Assembly (NCBI GenBank): GCA_000310025.1
Contig: FN649735.1
Span: 2,986,058 to 3,050,057 of the forward strand
Source: Ectocarpus siliculosus
Taxonomy: Eukaryota; Sar; Phaeophyceae; Ectocarpales; Ectocarpaceae
Reading direction: 5' to 3'
Length of the DNA: 64,000 nt
Shown: piece after piece, positions 26,370-37,700 of the stretch
Numbering within the stretch: position 1 is the first letter of the stretch
How the letters are laid out: every line of letters starts with the position of its first letter
Notes under the pieces: generated by a model
Database searches by the model: none
Told to the model about the DNA's origin: nothing
The model's input: the letters and a program-made list of their open reading frames with translations, nothing else
Made by a program: the position numbers and the translations under genes

Positions 26370-26400
<31 letters not shown>

Positions 26401-28167
26401 GCAGACGGACGCGCTGGTTTTGGAGGGGGCGGCGAGGATAGGGATAGAGGTGGAGGTCAGGAGGAGGCGGCACGTCCTGTGCGAGAACCTACAGCAGAGC
26501 AAGGGCCGGTTTACCTCAACACCGCGACGATGGAGACGGCGCGGGAGCCGCCCGCGGAACTGGTGGCCCTGGCGGACCAAGCGGAAAGCGCGGGGGATTA
26601 CCTGGTGTTCGTCCCTTCCCACAGGTTTGTGGCGGCGGCGGCAGGTGCGGTACCGGCTTCCGCCTCCTCCCGCAACAGCAACGTGGCGGCGGCTCCCGTT
26701 TTCTCCCACAGGAGCAGCAACATGGACGTCGATGGCAACGGCAGCAACCCGGCGGCGGCTTCCGCTCTCTCCCACAACAGCAACATGGACACGGATAGCA
26801 ACGCGGCGGTGACGGTGGCGAGGATGTCAGAGGCTGCCTCCGCGGTAGTAGCCGCGGCGGAGCGAGTCCTGCAGGCCGTAACGGCAGCCGGTGAATCGTG
26901 CTCCCCCCCGTCCTCCACGACAGCAGTGAATGCCGGCACCGGTAGCGGCGGTGCGGCGGCGGCGGCGGCGGCGGCGGCGGTGGGGTCCAACACCAGGCGC
27001 AACAGCCGAGGAGAGCAAGCGCAGGACACACAGCAAGGGTTACCGCTCGAGGCGTCGACGACCCCGTCAACGGTGGCCAAGGCTGTGCTCGGCGGGTCTA
27101 GCAACAGCAGCGATCGCCGCGGGGGCGGCGGCGCCGGGGGGGGTACGTGGGATCGATTGTCTTCCCTGCCGACCATCGACTTGTCTCAGGGAGTGGCATC
27201 GGCGCCCGTGGACGTTGAGAACGGGGGGGGCGCGGGAGGGAACAAGGCGGTGACGGTAGCGACGACGTGGACGTGCGTCGCGTGCACCCTGACGAACAAG
27301 TCCCGCAGGACAACGTGCGAGGTGTGCGGAACCTCGAGGCCGAAGGCTTCTCAGCAGGTGAGGTGGGGGAAGGGGTGTGGTTTTGAGGGTTGATTGCATC
27401 AAATATGTAGCAATCGTTGTGAAAGGTCGGGGCCACGCTGTGGTTTCGTGGTTGGTCGGCTGACTCGGGTGGGGGGGTGTCCTGTAGTGTTGCAAGGTGA
27501 ATTAATTGCACGGACTTTTGATAAACGAAATGAGAAGGGTTGTCGGGCGTGGAAGCGACGGATGATGTGATGCTCTCTAGAACAACAGCACGTATGACCC
27601 AAGAGGCCTAGCCCTCCCGTGTGATTCACTCGCACGAGCGATTCGCTACGTGCAACGAGTGCCCGCTTGTTGGGCGAGTGGTTACCCCTCATGGGAATCA
27701 AGTCATCGCAAAGAGAGCGTAAAATATAACGCCGCGATAACTACTGCTGTATCCTGGCCGCCAGTAAGAACGATGTTGAGCATTCTGTGCTGTCGGGCTA
27801 ACCTTCCCTGGGTACCCATTGGCCCTGTTTTTGTGGTGTGCGCCCCCCCTGTTCTCGATGAGCCAAAACATTTCCGATGCCGAATACTGGAACCCGATGC
27901 CGCTGTCGTCGCCACGACGCTAGTGGGTGCCTCTATGGGCCTCTTACAGCAAGTAATGCTCTCCGCGGGCAAACACACAGCCTGCACCACCCTCTGCATT
28001 TGCGCGTGCCAGCCAGCCGGTCTGAATCCTCATCAACGTCCGTGCAGCCAATCAGAAGTCCTCGTTTTTGGTCGTTCACCATGCCCCTTCTTCGCATTTC
28101 ACGGTGCCCTCGTGTGTGTCTCCTTGCCCGCAGAGACCCTCGTCATCGTCGTCGCTATCTGTAGACT

Positions 28168-28198
<31 letters not shown>

Positions 28199-28446
28199 TC
28201 ACCGGCGCGTGGGAAGCGTGAGCAAGCTCAGGCTGCGCCAACCGGCACGGAGTACTAGCATCACGCCCTTCACCTCTCGCCCAGGCGGCGGTGGCGGCGG
28301 CGGCGGCGGAGCGGGGGGATCAACAGGCGCGCCTACTTCTTCCTCGTCTCCGCAACCGCCTCTGTCACAGTCAGCGGGGACGACTCCGATCAACGGGTTC
28401 CCCTCGGTCCGGTCCCAGGAACGTTCTTCCCCCCCGAGTGCTGGTG

Positions 28447-28479
<33 letters not shown>

Positions 28480-28496
28480 AGAAGGCACGACAGTAG
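19410..28496 (+). CDS. RAD18: RAD18-like E3 ubiquitin ligase (RING, SAP, NZF)
   Basis: Exons: 19410-19549, 20842-20969, 21601-21641, 21934-22149, 23286-23444, 23912-24136, 25518-25769, 26002-27357 (or from 26074) and 28134-28496, giving about 959 residues. The RING (residues 47-86) reads CAIC, PCCQQTFCSLC, CPCC and lies next to an acidic N terminus, as in RAD18. Exon 5 is a SAP-type DNA-binding domain (MKALLIRVGLPVGGGKAAMV..RHK), followed by a charged segment REKDKERMANAK like the RAD18 region after SAP. Exons 7-9 are low complexity with a KKRP..KKAR nuclear-localisation-like stretch and poly-Ala/Gly. Residues about 810-835 form a RanBP2/NZF finger (TWTCVACTLTNKSRRTTCEVC). The family ubiquitinates PCNA with RAD6 at stalled forks in the nucleus. 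No UBZ4 finger was found. An assembly gap in intron 6 could hide an exon; the exon 8 start is uncertain. Confidence 0.82.
20283..20505 (+). repeat. Composite of three dispersed repeats in RAD18 intron 1
   Basis: From left to right: a solo MITE-type arm (ATACCACACCCCCTGGACCG) at 20290-20325, the TAGATCTCCGTAG repeat at 20328-20372 shared with OST3 intron 6, and the GACTACCCATTCGAGATATAACC repeat at 20433-20505 shared with 10968 and 45242. Their fusion suggests nested insertions or one larger parent element. Confidence 0.65.
24262..24312 (+). repeat. TIR element end, copy D (RAD18 intron 6)
   Basis: GACGCGTGGTCAATGGTCTA is followed by ACCGCTAAGGCGTGCGAAAC and ATGAGAGTA. This is the terminus seen at 38408-38460, 43780-43823 and 55298-55350. 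The other end of this copy was not identified, and it is not followed by an annotated exon, although TTGGTGCAG at about 24352-24360 could act as an acceptor. Confidence 0.65.
25061..25160. other. Assembly gap (100 N)
   Basis: Exactly 100 undetermined bases lie in RAD18 intron 6. The flanks consist of stuttered homopolymers (24920-25060 and 25161-25495). The right flank is a noisy repeat of the sequence left of the gap, so the gap is probably artificial. Confidence 0.95.
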
Positions 28497-30214
28497 AGTT
28501 TTAACATGGTTAGGCTGCTGTATGAACCCGTTGAGCCCCCAAAAAACTGTGCAGGGTTGCGCCGGTAGTGCCAGGGCTCCAAAGCTTCGCGGGTGTGCTA
28601 CTGCTGTTGCGTGGGCAAGAGCGCGTGGTTCGTTGGGCAGGAATCGGGCTTTTAATATCCTGCGGTGGTTGTAAACCACGCGAACACATTAATGGGACTG
28701 CTGTCAGCAACATTCGTACTCCGTAACGTTGTGCTACAATTGTATTGTTTTTCAATCTGAACTCCAAGTTGTTAAACGGCCGAGCTGGCGTGGTTCGTTG
28801 GGCAGGAATCGGGCTTTTAATATCCTGTGGTGGTTGTAAACCACGCGAACACATTAATGGGACTGCTGTCAGCAACATTCGTACTCCGTAACCTTGTGCT
28901 ACAATTGTATTGTTTTCCAATCTGAACTCCAAGTTGTTAAACGGCCGAGCTGGCATGCATGTGCATATGTTTGCATTCCATGCACCGCCCCTCGCCATCT
29001 TGTCTTTTAACGTATAGTCTGTACAACTTGGGAAGAATCGACGAACACAACACTCGCGGCACGTGCGTAGGAGCAGCCGGCCCATGTCGCAGGGCGCAAT
29101 TTTGATACAGCATGCTCAAGCGTTCGTGATTGCGCCAGGGGGGCGGGGGCGGGGGGCATTCAAACGATTGCTGCCCCGTTCGAGCGTTACCGGTCTAATA
29201 GGTGTAGTCGTCGACCAGGGCGGTTGTGCGGGAGGGGGCAGGATCGGCAATGCGGAGTTGAACTCCCATGTGGCACAAATAGACTCCAACGAGAAAGGCG
29301 GGGGAGGGGGGGGTTAGAGCTCAAGTTTATGGGCCGATTTCGCCCGCGATCGATCGTGTACAGAGCACCGGTGGATTGTTTTGTTGTCTAGCCTCTCGCT
29401 TCTTCTCTCCTGCTTGTCGTTCGAGAGATGATGAGTGAGAGGTGATGTTCGGTCTTTGTCTGCATAGATACCGTAGTTCGCAGGTCGAAACTAAAGCTGC
29501 GTGGTTGTGGTTGTAGACAAAAAAAAATCTGGGGGAGGAGTGCCTCTCATGGCGTAGCTCCACGTCCTTGCTACTCTCGCTTGGCTGCTTGGGTGTAGTT
29601 GTGGTGTGCTTCGTGTTGACATTGAAGATGACAAAAGTGTGTGTGCCCAACGCCTTGCGCTGTGTATCCCGTGTACAGCACATCGCGTGTTCCAACCGTT
29701 CTCGGTCGGTGCATCGGAGAAAAGGATGCTGTGAATCCTTCTATTGTGAAGTTACATTTGATGGCAACCACGCCCCCAGGACAGAAAGAAAGGAGGCACG
29801 AATAGAACTCCGCATGTACCTTCCTCATTTTTGGTGGCCCAGGTAAATGTATAAACGTCATGAAGACTGTAGGCTGGCGTCTAGCATGTGGTGCATATCC
29901 TTGTGCATCATGTCTGTATCATGTGTACAAGTAGACAAGTAGGCAATCTGCATCCATCCATACATGTGCAAAGACTATGACTATAATACATGTCAGGGGG
30001 GTCCGCAAAATGTAGTGCTACCCCCCCATTGGACTGCCCATCACGCCGCTAGCTGGCTCGGCAGCAGTCGACAGCACAAGCAGCACCAGTACACATCACA
30101 CGCCGACGCTGCGAGCTGTGAACATCACCGCAGCCTAGCCAACTGGAAGCTGCACCGCGGTAGGAGGTCCGAGCTTCGCCCATAGCCCTGCGTAGTCACG
30201 TCCAGCAGGCCACA
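28497..30214. other. Spacer between RAD18 and CEBPZ
   Basis: It holds the presumed 3' end of RAD18, a 165-bp tandem duplication at 28624-28953, and the promoter and 5' UTR of CEBPZ. No other exon, known repeat or RNA gene was recognised. Confidence 0.55.
28624..28953 (+). repeat. 165-bp tandem duplication with a conserved hairpin
   Basis: Units 28624-28788 and 28789-28953 abut exactly and differ at only a few positions. Each contains GTGGTTGTAAACCAC, a perfect six-base stem with a three-base loop, and CGTACTCCGTAAC. The position 130 bp after the RAD18 stop suggests a duplicated 3' UTR or downstream segment. Confidence 0.92.
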
Positions 30215-31719
30215 ATGGGCAAGAAAGGTAAAGCATCTCGACCTTCGAAGGCATCGAGTGGCGTAGCAGCAGCAGCAGCAGCCGCGGCACCGAAGGCAGA
30301 CAGCTCTTTGCATGGCGAGACGCTCAAGATGATACAGGTAAGGATTGACTGTGAGGGTGCTCTTGCATCGGGGTAAGCCTGCTTCGGCAGCCTGTGGCTG
30401 TGCTGCGTGGAGAGTGCGGAGTCGGTGCTCGAGCCACCGCCACGACTTCTCAAATTTGAATCTAGACGGGGCGTACCGACACACCAGCTACCAAAAACAG
30501 CGGCAGAGAGGCTCGTAGCCCCTGGACCGCAGCCGTAGCTCCGTGTCATAGCTCTGTGACCACACGATAAGGGCGTAGTTCGGGCATCTATCTCTGTGCC
30601 CGCTGTGTTTAAGTCTGGGTCTATGGTGCGGTGTTGCTCTTTTTTGCGAACATGAAGAACTCGAACCTGACAGTCCCGTAAAAACAGGGTAACCCCGTAG
30701 GTGCAAGGTCCCTCCTACAATACGGAGCGGGTGTTTGGTGTTTGTGCACGGGAAATAGACTTGCTACTGCAACAAAAAATAAAATTAGAATAACTGCTGC
30801 AGTCGTTGTGCCTTGAGCATGTTTACTGCTCCGTCGCGCCGGGCCTTTTTCCGTTTGTGGGCCTGTTTTTGTTTTAGTTGCGATGGCCGCTTTATGGGCA
30901 CCGATTGCGGGGTGTCTGCGTGCGGGTCGCGAACCTGTCTGCCAGTGCGTCTCGCGGAGCACAGACCCGAACGTGAGAGATATCCTAGAGAAGGGGGGTG
31001 AACTCACCGCGTGCGGGGTGCCGCCCGGCCGTGATCGTGGTGGTATTTGCATGTTCGCTGTTTCTTCGACACGAAAAGACAGCACCTGTTGAAAATGTTG
31101 CCATGTCAACGAGCCTTGCACATGCCTTTCCGCATTGCGAACACACATAGGAGCTTGGTATCTCCGGCGCTGCAGCTGTTGGTGACGGCGCGGAACCAGC
31201 AGCGGGAGCAAGCACCGCCAAGCCGGCGGCGGCACCGACGGCACCGGCGGCAGCGGCGCGGAGGGACTCGGGCAGCGGAAACGGAAACGGCGGCGGTGGG
31301 AGAGGGGCCGGTGGCTGGCGGGGGGGCGGCGGGAGGGGAGGAAGGGGCGGCGGGAAGGGAAGAGAAAGCGGCGCAGAACAGCACGGTGGTGGCGGCGGTG
31401 GAAAGGTAGATTTCAAGAGGGACAGCAGGAATGACGGGAAGGGGGGGCGGGGCGGCGGGCGGGGCGGCGGCGGGGGGCGCGGAGGAGGAGGAAGAGGAGG
31501 AGGAGGAGGTGGGGCGTGGGGAGAGCCAGCGGACTTGGGGCCGTTTGGCGGGATCCGCCTCAAACATCCCGTTGCTGACAGGTGACGATGAGAAGACTTT
31601 TTTTTTGTGGAACTGTAAAAAGACGCTGTTAGTTAGTGGTCGCTGTGGTACCAGTTTTTTTTTGCGTCAGGCTGACGTGTTCATGTTTCCCTCTGTCTCC
31701 GTGTCGTTCTCTCTCTCTC

Positions 31720-31750
<31 letters not shown>

Positions 31751-34700
31751 TTGTGTGTGTGTGCGTGTGTATGCGCGCCCGTTCTGTGACTGGGTGTGTC
31801 AGCGAGGGGAGCTGGTACGAAGACGTCCCCGCGTCGCTCGGTGGCAAAGCCGGCGGCGGCAAACGCGGCAAGAAGGCCAAGGCAGGGAAGGCGAAAGCCG
31901 TCGAGAATGTACGTCACAGCACACAAGGCGCGCCACCACTTAAGAACCTCTTGTCTTGGCAAGAGGCTTTTCTTGTTTTCCCTTTGGAGGGGGGGGCTTC
32001 TCACATATTGGGTTTTTGTAGGGTTCTTCACTGAGCACATTCTTTACAAAATACTAGGTTTTTGTGTAGGGTTCTTAACTTGGCGCATTCTTCAAACATA
32101 CTAGGTTTTTGTGTAGGGTTCTTAACTGAGCACATTCTTCAAACATACTAGGTTTTTGTGTAGGGTTCTTAACTTGGCGCATTCTTCAAACATACTAGGT
32201 TTTTGTGTAGGGTTCTTAACTGAGCACGTTCTTCAAACATACTAGGTTTTTGTGTAGGGTTCTTAACTTGGCGCATTCTTCAAACATACTAGGTTTTTGT
32301 CTAGGGTTCTTAACTGAGCACATTCCTCCGAACATACTAGGTTTTTGTCTAGGGTTCTTCGCTGAGCATCTGTGCTTATTATTAGTCGAATTATTTCTCC
32401 TGTGTATGATTTTTGTTGTCAGCCCCAGGTTCTTCAGAGGTGGCGCCTCCTGTACATGTTGATGTTGCAGAGTGTATGTGTGTACGCTTCAGCGCACCTC
32501 TTTGTGTACTTCGAGTACACACGTGTCCCCTCCGGGATACAGGAAGTGTTCCTTCCCGAAACTCTGGAAAACGCGAAAAACCCAAATTGGCATGACACCT
32601 GCAGATAAGCCGGAATGAGGAGAGCAGTAGGGAGTACACTCACACAGCTGTTCCTGAGAGGAAGCGTTTAACGCGAAGTCCATGCGCCCAGCCGCGAGGT
32701 TGTATGTCGTGACCCTATGTATGTTCGTTCCGGGTTTCGGCATACATGCAATGTCTCCAGAATCTTCCTGAATTCTTCGCCGTTGGGATTATTCTCCGCT
32801 AAACCCCCTCCCCCTATTCCGCCTCCCCTAATCCCCCCCCCCCCCCCCTTACTCCCACTCTCGACCCCCCTTCCTGCTGCTTTGTGCGGCGCATCCTCCT
32901 CTGCGACAGGGTTCCTCCTCGACAGCTTCCCCCGCGATGACGTCACAGGCACGCGCCGCGGGCAAGGCGCTCCTGGAAGCGGAGGTGGCGGCGTGGACGG
33001 CGCAAAGGGAGAGGCACGCTAGCGGGGATGATAAGTGGGTGGCCCAGGTGAAAATGGTGGTGGTGGTGGTGGTGCTGCTGCTGCTGCTGTTGTGGTTGTT
33101 GTTGGTGGTGGTGGTAGTAGGTGATTGTGGTTGCTTTGAGCTGTTGTGTCTGTGGTCGTTGCTGTTCCTGATGACGATGCTGATGTCGTGGTTAGTGGTT
33201 GTGCTTGTTATTTTTTGTTTTCCTCAGGATTGATGTCTCCGTTTGTTTTGGTGCTCGGGCTGTGAGTTGCTCGCTCGCCAACCGCCTCGGAGGGCGGCAT
33301 ACAACCGTTTCATGATGCCATACTGTGTAGGGCAATGACCCTCCTCGTTAGCACTGAGAATGCTCAGCAGACGGCAGAAATGCATGGTGTTGACTCGTGT
33401 TCTGGGGGGGGGATGCATGTGGTTGATGCTCGCCGGAACAAGCACATGGATTTACCTCGAAGAGACGGTAGACGGTGGTAGCAGGTGCAATCACTGGGAA
33501 AGCACATGGAGGTCCGCAGGATAGTTCCATGTACGTGGGTATGCACGACGTTTCTATGGCTTGTTTTCCTCGCGAAGTGGACGTGCCAGCCTCTTGTCCT
33601 CCTACAGTATCGCGCCCTTTTTGCTCCGTTCGGACGAAAGGCATACTTGGAGTGAAGGCTCCACGTGCTCCAGAGCTAGCCCTTCACCTCGAGGCCCAGC
33701 TAGCTTACCTTAGTTGGAGCGTGTCACGGCAGGGGGGTGATGTTTGAGCCCCACGCCCTTGTCCTTGCCCTGATAGACTCCACCTCGGTCGAAGATTGCG
33801 GACATACAAGCGGGGAAAGCAACTGAAGGAAACATAATGATCAAGACGCGGAAAAATCAACGCTGGTGTCAATCTAGACTACTACGTCACTTAAGAGGCC
33901 AAAGTCACAAGAAGTTACCGGCATCGTCTTGTTAGAACTACCAAAAGCTGATTTCGACTTGGACCACGGCGCACGCGATGTTTTCTGGGGGGTGTGGCAG
34001 GTTTTGCGAGGCGGGACTCTGTCGGACAAGGTGGCGGCGCTGACCCTCCAGGTGCAGGAGAGCCCGGTTCACCGCCTGGCGGTGCTGGACGGTCTGCTGG
34101 ACCTCGGCCTCAAGAAAGAGAGGCGCACGGTAAGCTGCGTTTCAAGCACTGTTGCTATTATAAAGGCTAATGCTAAGCTCCTGCCAATGCTATCGATGCT
34201 GCTGAGCTTATGGCGGAAGCGAAGCTAATGAATGCCAATACAATGTGAATGCTATTGCCGCTGCTGAGGCTAGTGCTAATGCTGCTAGTGATTATCCTGC
34301 TTGGCGATGCTGATTCTGTAGATTGCGATGCTGCTGCAGCTACTGCTGCTGCTCCGGTGTGATACTGGTGGCGATGATTATGTCGATTGCGATGCTGCTG
34401 CTGCTGCTGCTACTACTACTGCTGCTCCGGCGTGATACTGATGGCGATGATTATGTCGGTTGCCATGCTGCTGCTACTACTGCTGCTCCGGCGTGATACT
34501 GATGGTGATGATGGCAATCCTGCTGCTGCTGCTGCTGCCCCTGTCGTCTTTCTGTCGTTTTCCGCACCCGTACAGGCCCAGATGGCTCTGGAAGCCCTCA
34601 AGGATCTGTTCATCACCAACCTTCTACCGGACTCTAGGAAACTCGTGCCCTTCGAGACACGCCCGTTGCTCCAGGCCCTAGCCTCCGTGACGGAGGAGGG

Positions 34701-37700
34701 GAACAAGGGGCAGGGGGGAGGGGGTGACAGCGTCCCGGGGGGGGGACGGGGGGTCAACAGCCCCGGGGGCAAGGCGGCCGGAAAGGCGCTCCTGATGTGG
34801 TACTACGAGGATCAGGTGTGCGGGCGGCTTGAAACGAAGGCGTGTGGTTAGTAGAATAACTGTAAGTAAAGTGAAGCCCCTGTCTGACCTTCCTGCGTCA
34901 AACACATACACCGCAAGGTGTGTGTAAAGTGGCGCAACAAGAAGTGGAACGAATCGACAAATACGCAACACCAAGAGCTTTCACCCGCCCTACAGATGCC
35001 GGCCACCCGCCCCTGTAGATCCCGCCATGTTGAGGGTCCTCTACTACATGTCGGGACGATGATTGTGACCTCACGGCGGCGAGGTGTACTGAAAAAACGG
35101 CGATTTCCTATGGACCTCGTTCTGATCGCTCATGGAAAAAAAAAACGTGTGTGTGCACGTGCTCTTCTAGCCTATACCTCTTGCGCCCGCGCGCGATTTT
35201 CCTCCCCGATCCCCGTAGATCCTGAACAGGTTCTACCGCCTAGTCGGGGCGATCGAGGCCGGTTCGAGGGACACGGTGGAGAACTTCAAGAGGTTCAGTC
35301 TAGAGGCGGCCAAGGTGAGTTTTTTTTTTCTCTCCCTCTTCTTGTCTTATCTGGAACAGAAATTTCTCTTGTTTGTGTCCCTCGTTAGGTGTTTCTTTCT
35401 TTTCAATGTTACGCCGTCTTCAGATTTTTCTCTTCAGTGGGACTTCGAGCACGTGACATTTGGTTTGTGTTTCATGGCTTTGGAAGGGGCCCAAACCTGC
35501 GAGGCGGTTTCACGAACAGGTTGGTCTCGTGGGTGTTCTGATTTTTTTTTGCTGTTTGTTTTTATCGTTGCAACCTGCAGGACCTGCTGGAGGCCAAGCC
35601 CGAAGGCGAGGGGCGGCTGCTGGCGCTCCTTGTGAACAAGCTCGGAGACCCGGACAGGAAGATAAGCTCCAAGGTTCGTTCGTCTCGGGTGCTGTGCCTT
35701 ATATGCGTGTGTGTGCTTGATTATTTGCATCGACCGCAATAACCGGCTGACCTATGAAAAAGAGGTAAGTCAAGTCTCTGTGCGGTTAAGATCACAACGT
35801 GCTTAGGACTCGGTGAGGGTGTGTGTGTGTGTTTGTGTATGATTATGAGCATCTACCGCGCTACCCGACGCACCAATGAACATGCGTAAGGCTCAGGGCT
35901 AAGGTCAGGGCGGTTGAAAACACAAGATTCTTGTATATTAAAGGCTCCGATGGTCTGGGACCCCGTGAGTGAGTGTGTGTGTATGTTTGTTTTCTTTGTT
36001 GTCATCGACCGCGCTGACCGGTTGCCAGTGAAAAGACCTCATTCGCATGGTTGCTGCTGTTGCTGCTGCCGCCGCTGCTTTCGTTGTTTCAAGTTGGTGA
36101 GACTGCCCGGCGTGATATTTCGTACATAACTCCCCACCATGTAAGTCTTGGCACCTCACGGGCTGGCTCCCTCTTTCCACCCTCCCTCCCTCCCCTACAT
36201 TCTACCTCCAGGTAATCCACCTGTTGCAGAGGCTTCTGGCGAAGCACCCGGCCATGAAAGGGGTGGTCGTGCGGGAGGTGCAGCAGTACCTTCACAGACC
36301 GGGCCTGCAGCCCAAGGCCGTCTACGCCGGCATCATCTTCCTCAACCAGGTGATGAGCGATGATTGTCGTGGACCCCCCTTGAGCGCTGTCCAGAGGGAC
36401 TCTGTCGTGGACAAGGAAGGAGGAAATGTGCTGGTTGCGCTATTATACCATCATCTCGGTCTATTTGCACCCTGAAATAAGTCTGTTGAGGCGTTTTTGG
36501 CATTGAATGTGCAGGGTTGCGCTGCCACCGTCTCGTGTCTATTTGTATGCATACCTTCGAACACTTGCACCTCTCTGGTGAGATTTTTATTTTGTTGGCA
36601 ACATGCAATACATACTTGTGTAGGATGCATACCCCTGGTTTCAGACTTCACCTTGTCAACCACCGGTACGTGCCTACCTTCACCCGTTCGGTGAACCTTT
36701 TGCCTTTTTTTTTGTTAACGACAACACAAGAACTGGTGGTCTCTCTGTGATTGTATGTGATTCTTGTCTCAAAAAAACAAATGTCGTGAAAAAAAAAAAA
36801 CGGAAAAAAAAACAGGTGTACCTCACTGCCGGCGAGGACGGAGCGATCGCTTCCACCCTCGTGCAAACCTACCTCCGCCTCTTCGAGGGAGCCACCTCCT
36901 CCTCCTCCTCCTCCTCCTCCTCAGCAAGCGACGGCAAGAAGGACAGGGGCAAGCAGCAGCACGGGAAGAAGAACGAAGAAAACGCCTCCTTCTATGCCGG
37001 GGGGTCGGGGGCGAAGCTGCTCTCGGCCCTCCTGACGGGCGTCAACCGCGCGAGGCCTTACCTTCCTCCGGGGGACCCGGGGGTTGAGGGGAGGACGGCG
37101 TCGCTCTTCAGGGTGGCGCACACCGGGGGGTTCGCGACAACGACGCAGGCGTTGTCTCTGCTGTTTCAGGTGAGGGCGGCGAAGGGGGGGNNNNNNNNNN
37201 NNNNNNNNNNNNNNNNNNNNNNNNNNNNNNNNNNNNNNNNNNNNNNNNNNNNNNNNNNNNNNNNNNNNNNNNNNNNNNNNNNNNNNNNNNGGGGGGGGGG
37301 GGGGGGGGGGGGGGGGCAGTAAGTAGCCTTCGCGTTTTTTTTTCGATAAAGAAAATATGTTGGATAAAGTATGCAACCGGGGGAAGTTGGGTTGGGGATA
37401 TATAGGGTCTGCGTACCCCCTCCCTGTTCTATTTTCTCGTAAACTTATGTCCTGGAGGGGGGGGCGACGGGGGTTTTGTCGAGGAGGCGTTGTTGTTAGT
37501 CCAGGTGTGACCATCTTAGTTGGCTGCTTTTGGTGTGTGCAACGAGGGGTGTCATCATCTGTGGCGGCAGTAATTGTCTAGAGTGTTTGTTTGTTTGCTT
37601 TGTTTTTTCGTTTTTTCTTGGAAGGGTGGATGGTCCACTGCGGTCGGGGAGGGGGGGGGGGTGTACTCAAGGTCGTGCATGCCGTAGTCGTTAGACCATT

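Noticed and set aside
32006-32378. CRISPR-like array
   Set aside because: Units are directly contiguous with no unique spacers, in an intron of a nuclear gene; it is a minisatellite.
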